Positions 28,584 through 37,306 of a DNA stretch of 64,000 bases are shown here, one piece after another. Position numbers and translations under genes: made by a program. The notes beneath the pieces are model-generated. The model was not told the origin of the DNA, did no database searches, and saw nothing but the letters and a program-made list of their open reading frames with translations. The stretch is taken from assembly GCF_016901735.1 (NCBI RefSeq), contig NZ_JACLZC010000009.1, positions 1 through 64,000 of the forward strand, given 5' to 3'. Each line of letters starts with the position of its first letter. Positions within the stretch are counted from its first letter, which is position 1. Source of the stretch: Pseudoflavonifractor phocaeensis (GTDB taxonomy: Bacteria > Bacillota > Clostridia > Oscillospirales > Oscillospiraceae).

Positions 28584-30050
28584 ATGAAGACAAGGGGATT
28601 GAGAACACCAGCATCCATCAATGCCATATTGCTGTTGAGCATATTTACATTCGTCTTTTTAGGCGTGGAGTATCTTTATGTCAATATGATGTCTCGTATG
28701 GTTGGTGAGGATCAGACAGTGATTGCTCAAAATTACGCACTCGGTATCAGCGTTTTGGGATTTATCTTGTATCCGGTTTTGAATCGGGCGGTTCATGAAC
28801 GGTTCAAAGCCCTACTTACCTTTTCTACCGTTCTGGTCTCCATCATCTGCATTTTTCTAATCCAGCAACATATCTCATACGCCATTACCCTAACAGCAGG
28901 GTTGATTTTGTTTTTTCTGATGGGGCTTTTCGGCAGTTCGGCTCACTATTTGGCTGTCTGTACCATCCATGGGGAGCGAACACTGGCCCGGCTGGTGGGT
29001 TTTGCCTATGCGGGCGGTATTCTTCTGCAATATATCAATAACAACTTAATCAACATAGAAATTGCCGAAGCGGTCATTCTTTCTGTTTTTCTAGCAGTGC
29101 TGAGCGTTCTGTTTATACGGACGAGGCATGTTTTTCGCGTGGAATTGATGGGTGAAGAGAAAACTTTATCTAAAGCGTTGGAGAAAACAAACGGCCCAAT
29201 ACAGAAAAAAATAACGACGGGCTTACTCCTGGTCTTTCTAGTGGCCCTGATGGCCTGCGTATTCAGCACATTGGACAACGCAATCACCTTAGGCCATGCT
29301 GCAGGCGCAATGGATATCGGGCAATGGCCCCGCATTCTGCTGGCGCTGAGCGGCCTGGCGGCAGGCTTTCTCTTTGATATTCGGAACAGAAAATACATGA
29401 CGCTTATGATGTACTGCGTAATGGTATTCTCTGTTCTGTGTGTGATAATACTTCGGTGGGGCGGCCCATTTTTGACCGGAGTAGTGATCGCCTATATAGC
29501 TTCCGGATTTTTTGTTGTGTTTTTTACCACTAGCTTTTTAGAATTTGCGGCTTGCATGCGTATACCAGATCTCTGGGCAGGCATGGGACGGGCGGTGAAT
29601 AACCTTGTGGCGGCGCTGATTACCAACAGCTCAGTAACTCTGCTCCTTTCAGGCAGAAACCTCACACTGGTCATCTTCATGCTGGTGTTGTTTGTTGCTG
29701 TCAGTATTCTGATGTTTGCCTATACGACTAGATCCCATACGGCATTGGCCCCGCCCGAGGCCCCGGCAACAGGATACACGCCAAAAGAAAAGTTTTCTTC
29801 CTTTGCAAGTCTTTTTTCATTGACCGACCGAGAGCAGGATGTTCTGCAGTATCTTCTGGTTTCCGATAGCAGTGTGCAGGATATCGCGCAGCAGATGGCG
29901 ATCTCAAGACCCGTACTGTACCGCCATATTAGCAGTCTCAATGAAAAAACAGGTACCAAAAGCCGAATCGGCCTGTTGCAATTTTATTATGAGTGGATTC
30001 CGGAAAAAGAAGACGCCGCCCTTGAAAAAAGCCCGGATTTTAGGGCTTGA
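28584..30050 (+). CDS. Membrane-bound LuxR-type regulator with MFS-like sensor domain
   Basis: A 488-residue protein. The first ~390 residues hold about 12 hydrophobic segments in an MFS-like layout (ILLLSIFTFVFLGVEYLYV near the start, MLVLFVAVSILMFAYT at the end). The last ~75 residues form a LuxR/NarL helix-turn-helix: LTDREQDVLQYLLVSDSSVQDIAQQMAISR. Such one-component transmembrane regulators are known in gut Actinobacteria (Eggerthella) and some Firmicutes and control neighbouring genes in response to an outside signal. AAGGAG precedes the ATG. It faces the cargo operon 310 bases downstream and is its probable activator; that link is inferred from position. Confidence 0.8.
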   Translation: MKTRGLRTPASINAILLLSIFTFVFLGVEYLYVNMMSRMVGEDQTVIAQNYALGISVLGFILYPVLNRAVHERFKALLTFSTVLVSIICIFLIQQHISYAITLTAGLILFFLMGLFGSSAHYLAVCTIHGERTLARLVGFAYAGGILLQYINNNLINIEIAEAVILSVFLAVLSVLFIRTRHVFRVELMGEEKTLSKALEKTNGPIQKKITTGLLLVFLVALMACVFSTLDNAITLGHAAGAMDIGQWPRILLALSGLAAGFLFDIRNRKYMTLMMYCVMVFSVLCVIILRWGGPFLTGVVIAYIASGFFVVFFTTSFLEFAACMRIPDLWAGMGRAVNNLVAALITNSSVTLLLSGRNLTLVIFMLVLFVAVSILMFAYTTRSHTALAPPEAPATGYTPKEKFSSFASLFSLTDREQDVLQYLLVSDSSVQDIAQQMAISRPVLYRHISSLNEKTGTKSRIGLLQFYYEWIPEKEDAALEKSPDFRA

Positions 30051-30359
30051 GACAAATGCAACCCCTTGTTATCTCAGAAAAAACAGCATAAAAACCAAAA
30101 AAGAGATGAATGTAACCTTATATTTTAGGATACTCCATGCTATTCTCTGTTTAAGGGACTGGCGCGGAGATCTGAAAAGCGGTATAGCGCTGTGTCAGAA
30201 TTTCTGGTGCGGCGCTATTTTATTTGCGCAGAAGTTTTCTGCAAACAAGAAACCGGAAGGAGTGGATATAAAGCTGTAAAACAATCCCGTGAAATCACTA
30301 TTTCAGCAAATTTTACGTTTCTATCTAAAGCGTTTGTATGGATCAGGAGGACTTATGGT
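30051..30359. other. Leader region of the envelope cargo operon
   Basis: 309 bases between the LuxR-type regulator and the first lipoprotein gene. A 57-codon frame beginning at ATG 30106 exists but has only a weak AAAGAG upstream and no recognisable content. No clear consensus promoter is visible, as would be expected if an activator is needed. Confidence 0.4.
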
Positions 30360-31556
30360 ATGAAAAAGTTGAGGCGGACAAAATTTATACTTCTACTATT
30401 GGCAGCAGTTTTTCTGACTACCCTTTCCGGATGCGGAGAAGCTGGAGACCTTGCGCAGTCTCAGATCTCTTCGGATTCCAAATTGGAAACCCATCCTTCG
30501 GACACAGAACCAGATACCCCTCCTTCGGAGGAAGCTTTATCTTCATCGAAGGACGAGATCGCCGTCACGCCAACAGCAGCCAAATCGGTCGAACTGGAGC
30601 TGTATGAAACAGCAGATTTCAGTTTGCAAATCCCCAAGGGATGGACGGTAACGAGCGGCGGCACAGGCATGTATCACTCCATCCGGGTCCAGGATCCTGC
30701 TGAGCCTCTCAACCAGATTTTCGTGCTGCTGAAGGCAGATGCTTTGCTCCACAGTCAGGAGGGAAAGGACGCCTGGGCTTATTATTCCGGGATTTCAGGC
30801 GTCCCCGGAATGCAGATATTTGCCCTGGCACCAGTCCTGTCAACCCCCTCTACTGAGAACTTTTTTAAAATTTTTCCGCAGTATGCAGATTTTGCTGTGC
30901 AGGCTGAGCCGGGTTATACTGGCTATACCTTCCCCCGGTTTGAAGGATTTGCTGTCACCGAGCGTTTCCCGTCAACCGGCGGTTTGAGTGCTTACGCACT
31001 GAACGATGAGATTCTACGGGCTACCTTTACCGAAGGAGGAAAAGAGGGTGAGGGCATGTTTGCCGCGTCAGTGGTGGATTTCGGAAGTGCTGAGATTGCG
31101 GCGGGGCCACCAGTAGGATATCAGGTCCCATCGGCGGATGGCGGCTATTATATGGCCTATAATGTGATGGCTGTAACTGCCGTGAAAGATTCTTTTCTGG
31201 AATGGGTCGACATCCTTACGGAGTGCGCAAGGAGCCTGGAATATTCTGAAAGCTATGTAAATGCCGTAAAACAGGCCGGAACTGAAACCGTCGCGCGGGC
31301 TATGGAGTTCAGCCGGAATGCAAACGAGGTGCTAGACGGGATTATGTCCTCCTGGGAAAACCGAAACACCAGTCAGGATATCATCAGTCAAAAGCAAAGC
31401 GATGCAACCCTCGGATACGAGCGTATCTGCGATACCGAAACCGGGGAAATCTACAAAGCGGAAAACGGCTGGAGCGACGGGTATCATGGCGACCGGTATC
31501 AGCTGGTCTCAGAAGACTCGATGTATCTGGAACCCATCAGCGGATATATCGAATGA
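30360..31556 (+). CDS. Lipoprotein of unknown function (cargo operon gene 1)
   Basis: A 398-residue exported lipoprotein. Signal peptide MKKLRRTKFILLLLAAVFLTTLSGC with the lipidated Cys at about residue 25, then a Ser/Thr/Pro/Asp-rich linker to about residue 70, then a globular domain starting VELELYETADFSLQIPKGWTV. That opening resembles surface proteins of the PsbP/DUF1795-like kind, but I cannot assign a family. ATG 30360 follows CAGGAGG at nine bases. First gene of a run of nine same-strand genes. Confidence 0.75.
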   Translation: MKKLRRTKFILLLLAAVFLTTLSGCGEAGDLAQSQISSDSKLETHPSDTEPDTPPSEEALSSSKDEIAVTPTAAKSVELELYETADFSLQIPKGWTVTSGGTGMYHSIRVQDPAEPLNQIFVLLKADALLHSQEGKDAWAYYSGISGVPGMQIFALAPVLSTPSTENFFKIFPQYADFAVQAEPGYTGYTFPRFEGFAVTERFPSTGGLSAYALNDEILRATFTEGGKEGEGMFAASVVDFGSAEIAAGPPVGYQVPSADGGYYMAYNVMAVTAVKDSFLEWVDILTECARSLEYSESYVNAVKQAGTETVARAMEFSRNANEVLDGIMSSWENRNTSQDIISQKQSDATLGYERICDTETGEIYKAENGWSDGYHGDRYQLVSEDSMYLEPISGYIE

Positions 31557-31600
31557 CAGCCACAAATAGAGAACCGATAAAGAAAAAAGGAGGCGCTGAT

Positions 31601-32011
31601 ATGGAAAATGTAAAACGGATCCTTCCCTATGTGAGGCGGTATGTGCTGATGGCGATCTACGATGTGTTGGATGAAGAGAGCATTTCCTATCACAAGGAAG
31701 AAGACGCGATCGTGGCCAGGGCAAAGGTGTATGGAAATATCAGCGTCTTTTCTATTTCTGCCGAGGAAAAGGAGGTAGGAACCGAGCTGAGGGTCGCGTT
31801 GCTGCAGCCATGCGGGGGATTGTCTGAACAGGGAAAAGAACGGACGATGGCCGCTATGTCGGATCGGATCGTACAGTATCTCGAAAATGAGCTTTTAATG
31901 AATCGACCCGTCGAAAGACTGAATCATGAGCCGGAAAACGGCTCTGGAAAACGGCTCTGTCAGATAAACAAAATCATAAGAGAGGAGTATTGTTATGGCG
32001 TTTCTGGATAA
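31601..32011 (+). CDS. Hypothetical cytosolic protein (cargo operon gene 2)
   Basis: A 136-residue soluble protein, MENVKRILPYVRRYVLMAIYDVLDEESISYH..., with no signal peptide or recognised motif. A mixed alpha/beta pattern is apparent. ATG 31601 is chosen for AGGAGG upstream. Its end overlaps the next gene by 17 bases, so the two are translationally linked. Confidence 0.65.
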   Translation: MENVKRILPYVRRYVLMAIYDVLDEESISYHKEEDAIVARAKVYGNISVFSISAEEKEVGTELRVALLQPCGGLSEQGKERTMAAMSDRIVQYLENELLMNRPVERLNHEPENGSGKRLCQINKIIREEYCYGVSG

Positions 32012-32498
32012 GTTAGGCAGCTTGGCAAAAAATTTGGGGGATAAAACCAACGAAGCGATTGCGATGAGCAAGTTGAACGGAAAAATTACATCGGAAAAGG
32101 CTCTTGCGGAAACAGAGCTGAGAAAAATCGGTGAGTATTATTATGGCCAATTTCTTTCCGGCGGCCAGATAGAGCCAGAGATACTGGAGGCCTGTCAGTC
32201 GGCCAAAGCCCATTACGATGAGGCTGCACATGCACAGTTGGAGATTGACCGAATCCGCGCGGCGGAAGCAGCGCAGGCTGTCACGACGGCCTCGGCAGGT
32301 CCTGTTTGCCCATCCTGCGGGACAGAGAACACAGCGGGAACAAAATTTTGCCGGCAATGTGGAACAAAACTGGTGGCAGAGTCCCCTGCTGTATGCCCAC
32401 AATGCGGGGCGGCTGCGGAACCGGGAGTGAAATTCTGCCCGGAATGCGGCACGGCTCTTTCTCAGCCGGAACAAGCCCCTCGGCCAGATGAACAATGA
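31995..32498 (+). CDS. Double zinc-ribbon protein (cargo operon gene 3)
   Basis: A 167-residue protein. The N-terminal ~95 residues are helical and charged (ITSEKALAETELRKIGEYYY, AHYDEAAHAQLEIDRIRAAEA). Two zinc ribbons follow: CPSCG...FCRQCG and CPQCG...FCPECG. Proteins of this layout are widespread in Firmicutes next to membrane proteins; the ribbons probably mediate protein contacts or structure. GAGAGGAG precedes the ATG. Confidence 0.8.
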   Translation: MAFLDKLGSLAKNLGDKTNEAIAMSKLNGKITSEKALAETELRKIGEYYYGQFLSGGQIEPEILEACQSAKAHYDEAAHAQLEIDRIRAAEAAQAVTTASAGPVCPSCGTENTAGTKFCRQCGTKLVAESPAVCPQCGAAAEPGVKFCPECGTALSQPEQAPRPDEQ

Positions 32499-32522
32499 CT
32501 CCACTGAAAGGAGGCTTTTGCC

Positions 32523-35003
32523 TTGAAAGAAGAAAAACAACGACTGATGCGAACGTTGGCTGACGCATATCAAAGCGGCTGGGCAAAATGGCTGTTCGGC
32601 GGGCTTTGCTGCCAGCTTTTGCTTCCCTTTCTTTTGAAAACAGCCTTGCTCTACATAGAAAAACATTCGCTGGATGTGTTGACCCTGTTCCTTGCGGATT
32701 CTGCCGGGATATTGGGCGGCGCGGCCTTTGTGTTGGCTGCAGCCCGGTCAGCCCGGCCTGATAAGAGGTTCCCTTTCCGGCTATTGTTCAGCGGGATTCT
32801 TCCTCTGCTCGCCGTATTTTACGGCCGGGAATTGCTGCTGTCGCTGCTCCAAACCTACCTTGCGCCGATGTTCCAAAACCTTTGGAGCGTCTGGATTCCC
32901 GCTGTTTTGATCAATGCGACCGCTTCTGTATTGACGTCTATGCTTCTTTTTCATGTGGTGGAAACGGTTACAGGTGAAAAGAGAGCGAAAGGTGTGTCTG
33001 TTTCAGCCATCTTCTCCGCAGTGATCATGGTCGGGCTGTTCATGGGTTCTGCGATGCTGAGCTCAGCGGTCGCTCTGCTCCAGCCAGCGGGCGACAGCGT
33101 ATTCGCCGCCGGGCTGGCCAGGCTGGTCTCGGCCATTGTCCAATGGGCTGTGCTGACCGGGATCCTCGCCGCCGCTTCCAGACGGCCCCTGGCCACTGGT
33201 TTGCCAACTGAAATGCCCAGCGCGCAGAAGCCTTCCGGAGAAGACGACGCATCCGCAGCCCCGCCTCCCAAATCGCCGGTATGGAAAAGCGGCTGGTTTC
33301 GCCCGGCCCTCTCCTGCCTTGTTCTGGCGCTCACACTGCTGTGGGGAGCCCTTCCTACCACCACGGAGGCCGGGTCTACCGGCTTCCTGGCCAGCATGGA
33401 GCAGCAGCTCTCCGCCGCACAGTCCTATCTTTCGGCAGGGGATTATCTCTCTGCCCGAAAGGAGTATGTAGATTATCTGGAAACGCTGGACGCGCTGGAG
33501 CAGTATGCGGAAGGAGGACACTTTGGTTCTCTCCATGCCAGTGCACACACCCGCAACGAGACCCTAGCGCAGCTGGTCAATATAACTGCCGGAGCGAATG
33601 AACTTACTTTGCTGGAGGAACAGTACCGGCAGGGAAAGATCACATCGGCCCTGTGCTTCCGGCTGCTGGAGGCATATCGGCAGGCCGAAGAGCTGTCCGA
33701 TGCGCAAAAAGAACTCCAGCAGGATGCTGTGGTGCAGCTGGCGGCGGCCCAGATTTACAGCGGCGCCGCACAAGAGGAAACAGGACTCTCCCCCAGCGCC
33801 GTGGAACGGCTTCTGGCCGGCCGGGCGCAGGTGGAGGTGCAGTATAATTGCGCGGACCTGATCTCCTGGGCTCAGGCGGGAGATAGCGTCGGAGAAAGCG
33901 GAGTGGACAACGATATCATGCATCGGACTATGGGGCTGGCAGAGGATTTCCCGGAAGAGATCGCCTACCAGTACCTGGTCCTTTACATGCTGGACGGGTA
34001 TCCGGTTGTCCCGGGATCCTCGCAATCCTCTGAGATCCTCGCCTGTGTCGACCGATACGATACCCTCTACCGGGAGGAGCTTATGGCTGAGGACAGTGAG
34101 GATGAGCGTTTGGCCCACATGAAGAAGCTTACCGGTATCTATCTGAAGCTGGGGGACACCGCAAAGGGGGCCGCCTACGCTCAGCGGGCCGCAGAGGAAA
34201 CAGGTGACCCCTTCCTTACCGAACAGGCTATGTACGGCTATTTTATGCTGGCCCAGGGAGAGGAGTGCCTGGAGCTGGCAGAGGCGGCATTGAAGGAGGA
34301 TCCTGACAGCTTTATAGCCCTCAGCTATGCCGGCAGGGCCGCCATGCTGCTGGACGACTACCCGGCGGTGGCGGACTATGGAGTACGCCTGTCGGATATC
34401 GCCAAAGAGAGCGATGACCCTTACGCCGATTATATGCTCTATCAGTTCGTCAGCTACCTCACGGTGGAGGACAGTTGGTATGCAATGAGCGACAGGTTCC
34501 CCGGCGCCGCCTGTTACCACGAGCTGCCGGAGGAGCAGCTGAAGCAGATCCAGGAGAACGAATACCTCAACGCCTATATCCAGGCCTTCGCTGCATCCAC
34601 AGACAATACGGTGGTGGATCTGGGTTATTATCGATGGGAGGATCCCGAGGGAGAAAGGGCGCTGGAGCTGGCGGACGCCCTCATCTCCATGAAGGAGGAA
34701 GCCGGCTTCCCCCACTATATCCGGGGGATGGTTCTCAATGGAGTGGACCGGTATGAAGAGGCAATCCGGGAATACACTGCGGCTTTGGCTCAGCAACCAG
34801 ACGAACATTACATCTGGTACGCCCTGGGCGCCTGTTATGAGGAACTGGGAGATCTGCAAAACGCCCAGCAGGCGTTCCAGATCAGTCTGGACATCATGCC
34901 GAAAATCGGCAGCAGCCATACCGGAGATTGGACCGGGGTGTCCGTTCACGCGGGTTTTGCGCTGGAACGGGTCCGAGGACAGCTTGCGCAGGGAGGGAAC
35001 TGA
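32523..35003 (+). CDS. Polytopic membrane protein with large TPR domain (cargo operon gene 4)
   Basis: An 826-residue protein. Residues 1-290 hold about seven membrane segments (for example WLFGGLCCQLLLPFLLKTALLYI and SCLVLALTLLWGALP). From about 295 the rest is helical and repeat-like: AQSYLSAGDYLSARKEYVDYLE, AKGAAYAQRAAEETGDPF, and near the end EEAIREYTAALAQQPDEHYIWYALGACYEELGDLQNAQQAFQ are clear tetratricopeptide repeats. It likely scaffolds a complex at the membrane. The start is a TTG at 32523, eight bases after AAAGGAGG. The hydrophobic start and GC-rich codons set it apart from the lower-GC genes just upstream. Confidence 0.75.
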   Translation: MKEEKQRLMRTLADAYQSGWAKWLFGGLCCQLLLPFLLKTALLYIEKHSLDVLTLFLADSAGILGGAAFVLAAARSARPDKRFPFRLLFSGILPLLAVFYGRELLLSLLQTYLAPMFQNLWSVWIPAVLINATASVLTSMLLFHVVETVTGEKRAKGVSVSAIFSAVIMVGLFMGSAMLSSAVALLQPAGDSVFAAGLARLVSAIVQWAVLTGILAAASRRPLATGLPTEMPSAQKPSGEDDASAAPPPKSPVWKSGWFRPALSCLVLALTLLWGALPTTTEAGSTGFLASMEQQLSAAQSYLSAGDYLSARKEYVDYLETLDALEQYAEGGHFGSLHASAHTRNETLAQLVNITAGANELTLLEEQYRQGKITSALCFRLLEAYRQAEELSDAQKELQQDAVVQLAAAQIYSGAAQEETGLSPSAVERLLAGRAQVEVQYNCADLISWAQAGDSVGESGVDNDIMHRTMGLAEDFPEEIAYQYLVLYMLDGYPVVPGSSQSSEILACVDRYDTLYREELMAEDSEDERLAHMKKLTGIYLKLGDTAKGAAYAQRAAEETGDPFLTEQAMYGYFMLAQGEECLELAEAALKEDPDSFIALSYAGRAAMLLDDYPAVADYGVRLSDIAKESDDPYADYMLYQFVSYLTVEDSWYAMSDRFPGAACYHELPEEQLKQIQENEYLNAYIQAFAASTDNTVVDLGYYRWEDPEGERALELADALISMKEEAGFPHYIRGMVLNGVDRYEEAIREYTAALAQQPDEHYIWYALGACYEELGDLQNAQQAFQISLDIMPKIGSSHTGDWTGVSVHAGFALERVRGQLAQGGN

Positions 35004-35004
35004 A

Positions 35005-35883
35005 ATGATGATGACCATATCGATCCTTGTGTTTATTCTGTTTCTGTGCTGCACTGTTTTCCTGAAGGGAAGTCTGCTGGGGGGGATCCTCGGCATGGCC
35101 CTGGCGGCTGGGGCCGCGGCCCTGGCAGTGCTGCGGCGCAGGTATCCCCAGAAAAAGCTGGCGACGGCAGGATGCGTACTGTTGATTGCAGTTGCGGCCG
35201 GAACGGGACTTCTTTTTCCAGCGTCCGGACTGTCCGAAGAAAGCCCAGCTGAGAACCCGCTGATTGCACAACTGACGGAGGCGGCGCTCTCAGGTGATCT
35301 GATTGAAGGCGATCGACTGGCGGCGGAATACACTGCCGGACGTGAAAAGGATATTGCGGAAAACGGCGCGCCGGAGTTCCTCCCGGCGGACGACACGGTA
35401 CATCTGCTCCTGGCCCAGTGTTGCCTCGTGGCTGGAGATCCGGCCGGGGCAGAGGCAGCTCTGAAGAAAGTGGCCGACAAAGGAAGCCAGGAGTATTTCC
35501 TCCAGTACGGCGAGCTGTGCCGCCAAATGGGAAGCGATGTAGGCTTCCGAAACAACTGGCTGGATGCCGTGTACGCCTATCCCCAGTGGGAGACCGCCAA
35601 CCTGATGCGAGGGATTAGCATACTGGACGAAGTGACTGCACGCGATATGGATTATGTCCTGCCTACCATCTTTTTCTTCCTCGGCCGGGCCTACGAACTG
35701 AACCCCGAGAATCCCTACACCAACTGTTATCTGGGGGTGGCCAACTGCATCCGGGGGAACTACCCCCTGGCCCTGACCTATCTGGATCAGGCGACGGAAC
35801 TGGACGACGGAAAGGACCAGGCGCTCTCCCAGACCATAGCGGAATACACGGAATTTACGAAAAAGGAGGGAAAACTGCAATGA
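35005..35883 (+). CDS. Membrane-anchored TPR protein (cargo operon gene 5)
   Basis: A 292-residue smaller relative of the preceding gene. Two or three N-terminal membrane segments (MMMTISILVFILFLCCTVFL, ILGMALAAGAAALAVL, LATAGCVLLIAVAAGTGLLF) are followed by TPR-like helices, ending NPENPYTNCYLGVANCIRGNYPLALTYLDQATELD. It is probably a partial paralogue of the 826-residue protein. ATG 35005 follows GGGAGGG; the much longer upstream frame is a shadow of gene 4. The stop overlaps the next start by ATGA. Confidence 0.75.
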   Translation: MMMTISILVFILFLCCTVFLKGSLLGGILGMALAAGAAALAVLRRRYPQKKLATAGCVLLIAVAAGTGLLFPASGLSEESPAENPLIAQLTEAALSGDLIEGDRLAAEYTAGREKDIAENGAPEFLPADDTVHLLLAQCCLVAGDPAGAEAALKKVADKGSQEYFLQYGELCRQMGSDVGFRNNWLDAVYAYPQWETANLMRGISILDEVTARDMDYVLPTIFFFLGRAYELNPENPYTNCYLGVANCIRGNYPLALTYLDQATELDDGKDQALSQTIAEYTEFTKKEGKLQ

Positions 35884-37232
35884 GAAGAAAATGGATGCCT
35901 TTTGCCCTGGCGGCGATCATCGCGGCGTCGGCCGCCATAACGCCGGTCTACGCCGACGACCCGCCCTCCGGGTCGCTGCCCAGCAGTTTTGAGGGCTACC
36001 GGCCCTCCGGCTCCGACGCCGCCGGAGGCGTTTATCTCATGCTAACCGAGGAGACGATCCAGAACTGGACCAGACCCCGGGGGGAAAGTCCAAGCCAGAC
36101 CCCCAGCTCTGCCGCTGTCCGGCGGGGGGCCAAGCGATTCCAGAATGGGGTGGAAAAGATTTCCACCCTGACCGAAGCGGTGGAGGATATGACCCCGGGC
36201 AGCAGCCCCTACGCCAATATTTCCCCCGGGATGGAATTTATCGATAATATCCTAACCGGAATCGGCGCCACATCGGAGATGGTCAAGCATCCCGGCGCAG
36301 AGCGGATCGGTACCGCCGCAGAGGTGACCCAGGGGGTGATCCAGTCCCAGCCGGTGGTGGACTATATCGCCGAGAACAAGCATCCCATTATTGATTTCAT
36401 GGATCAGATGACCATCGACATGAACTGGGGGATCACCGAGTTGTTCGGCGGGGACGGGGACGCCTATATCCGGAACATCCGCGATAACGGGTATGAGTCC
36501 CTTGCGGGGGATTTCAACGCCTTCGATGATGTCCAAGGCCAGAACTGGCAGGACTGGAGGATCGCCCAGCTGTACCAGCGGTACGCCGAGCTGATCGCCG
36601 CGGGCAAGGAAGCCGAGGCTCAGGCCCTTCTGGACCGGCTCAACTCCATGAATCAGGATCCCTCCTCCATGACCCCCAGGGGAGTGGAGGTCAAAAAGCC
36701 CAACATCTACCTGTACCCCGAAGAGGAGACGGAGATCACCGTCACCTTTGACCGGCCGGAGCTTCTGACCGTGTCCGACCCGCTGTATGGGGACGGATGG
36801 ACAGTTACCGCCCATCCGGACGGCACGTTGGAGGATGCAGGCGGCAAATATGGCTTCCTGTTCTACGAAAGCCTGGCAGATCCCTCCATTTTCCGCCTGG
36901 ACGAGGGCTTTGTGGTGAAGGCGGAGCAGCGGGAGCAGACCTACCGCCGGGTGCTGGAGGCTTATGGCTTCAACGAGCAGGAAATTCTGGACTTTATCGA
37001 ATACTGGACGGATTACCTGGAGCCCGGCGTAGATTATGTGATGTATCCGCTGCTCACCGAAGGGGTGGATGCGGAAATGCCGGTCCGCTTCTCGGTCCAG
37101 CCGGACAACATATTCCGCCTGTGGTTTGGCTTTGTCCGGTACGAGGGCGGCGCGGTTCCCGAGCCGGAAATCGTTCCCATGGACCGTAGCGGCTTTGAGG
37201 CGGTCGAGTGGGGCGGCGCAGTACTGAACTGA
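35880..37232 (+). CDS. Secreted protein with KPNIYLYP domain (cargo operon gene 6)
   Basis: A 450-residue exported protein with signal peptide MRRKWMPFALAAIIAASAAI...VYA cleaved near residue 25. The middle (residues 80-265) is helical. The C-terminal ~175 residues begin KPNIYLYPEEETEITVTFDR and continue YGDGWTVTAHPDGTL, a beta-rich domain with the KPxIYLYPE opening that recurs in secreted proteins of unrelated bacteria and has no assigned function. No membrane anchor or sorting signal is seen at its end. Confidence 0.7.
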   Translation: MRRKWMPFALAAIIAASAAITPVYADDPPSGSLPSSFEGYRPSGSDAAGGVYLMLTEETIQNWTRPRGESPSQTPSSAAVRRGAKRFQNGVEKISTLTEAVEDMTPGSSPYANISPGMEFIDNILTGIGATSEMVKHPGAERIGTAAEVTQGVIQSQPVVDYIAENKHPIIDFMDQMTIDMNWGITELFGGDGDAYIRNIRDNGYESLAGDFNAFDDVQGQNWQDWRIAQLYQRYAELIAAGKEAEAQALLDRLNSMNQDPSSMTPRGVEVKKPNIYLYPEEETEITVTFDRPELLTVSDPLYGDGWTVTAHPDGTLEDAGGKYGFLFYESLADPSIFRLDEGFVVKAEQREQTYRRVLEAYGFNEQEILDFIEYWTDYLEPGVDYVMYPLLTEGVDAEMPVRFSVQPDNIFRLWFGFVRYEGGAVPEPEIVPMDRSGFEAVEWGGAVLN

Positions 37233-37306
37233 GAGCAGAAAACAAGAGGCGCGGGGAGACAGCTTCTTCCCGCGCCTTACAGTAAAAAAGGAGGATCTAG
37301 TGTGCC

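Noticed and set aside
33564-35555. A 663-codon minus-strand frame under the TPR genes
   Set aside because: Antisense to two genes with good starts, signal-like N-termini and TPR repeats.
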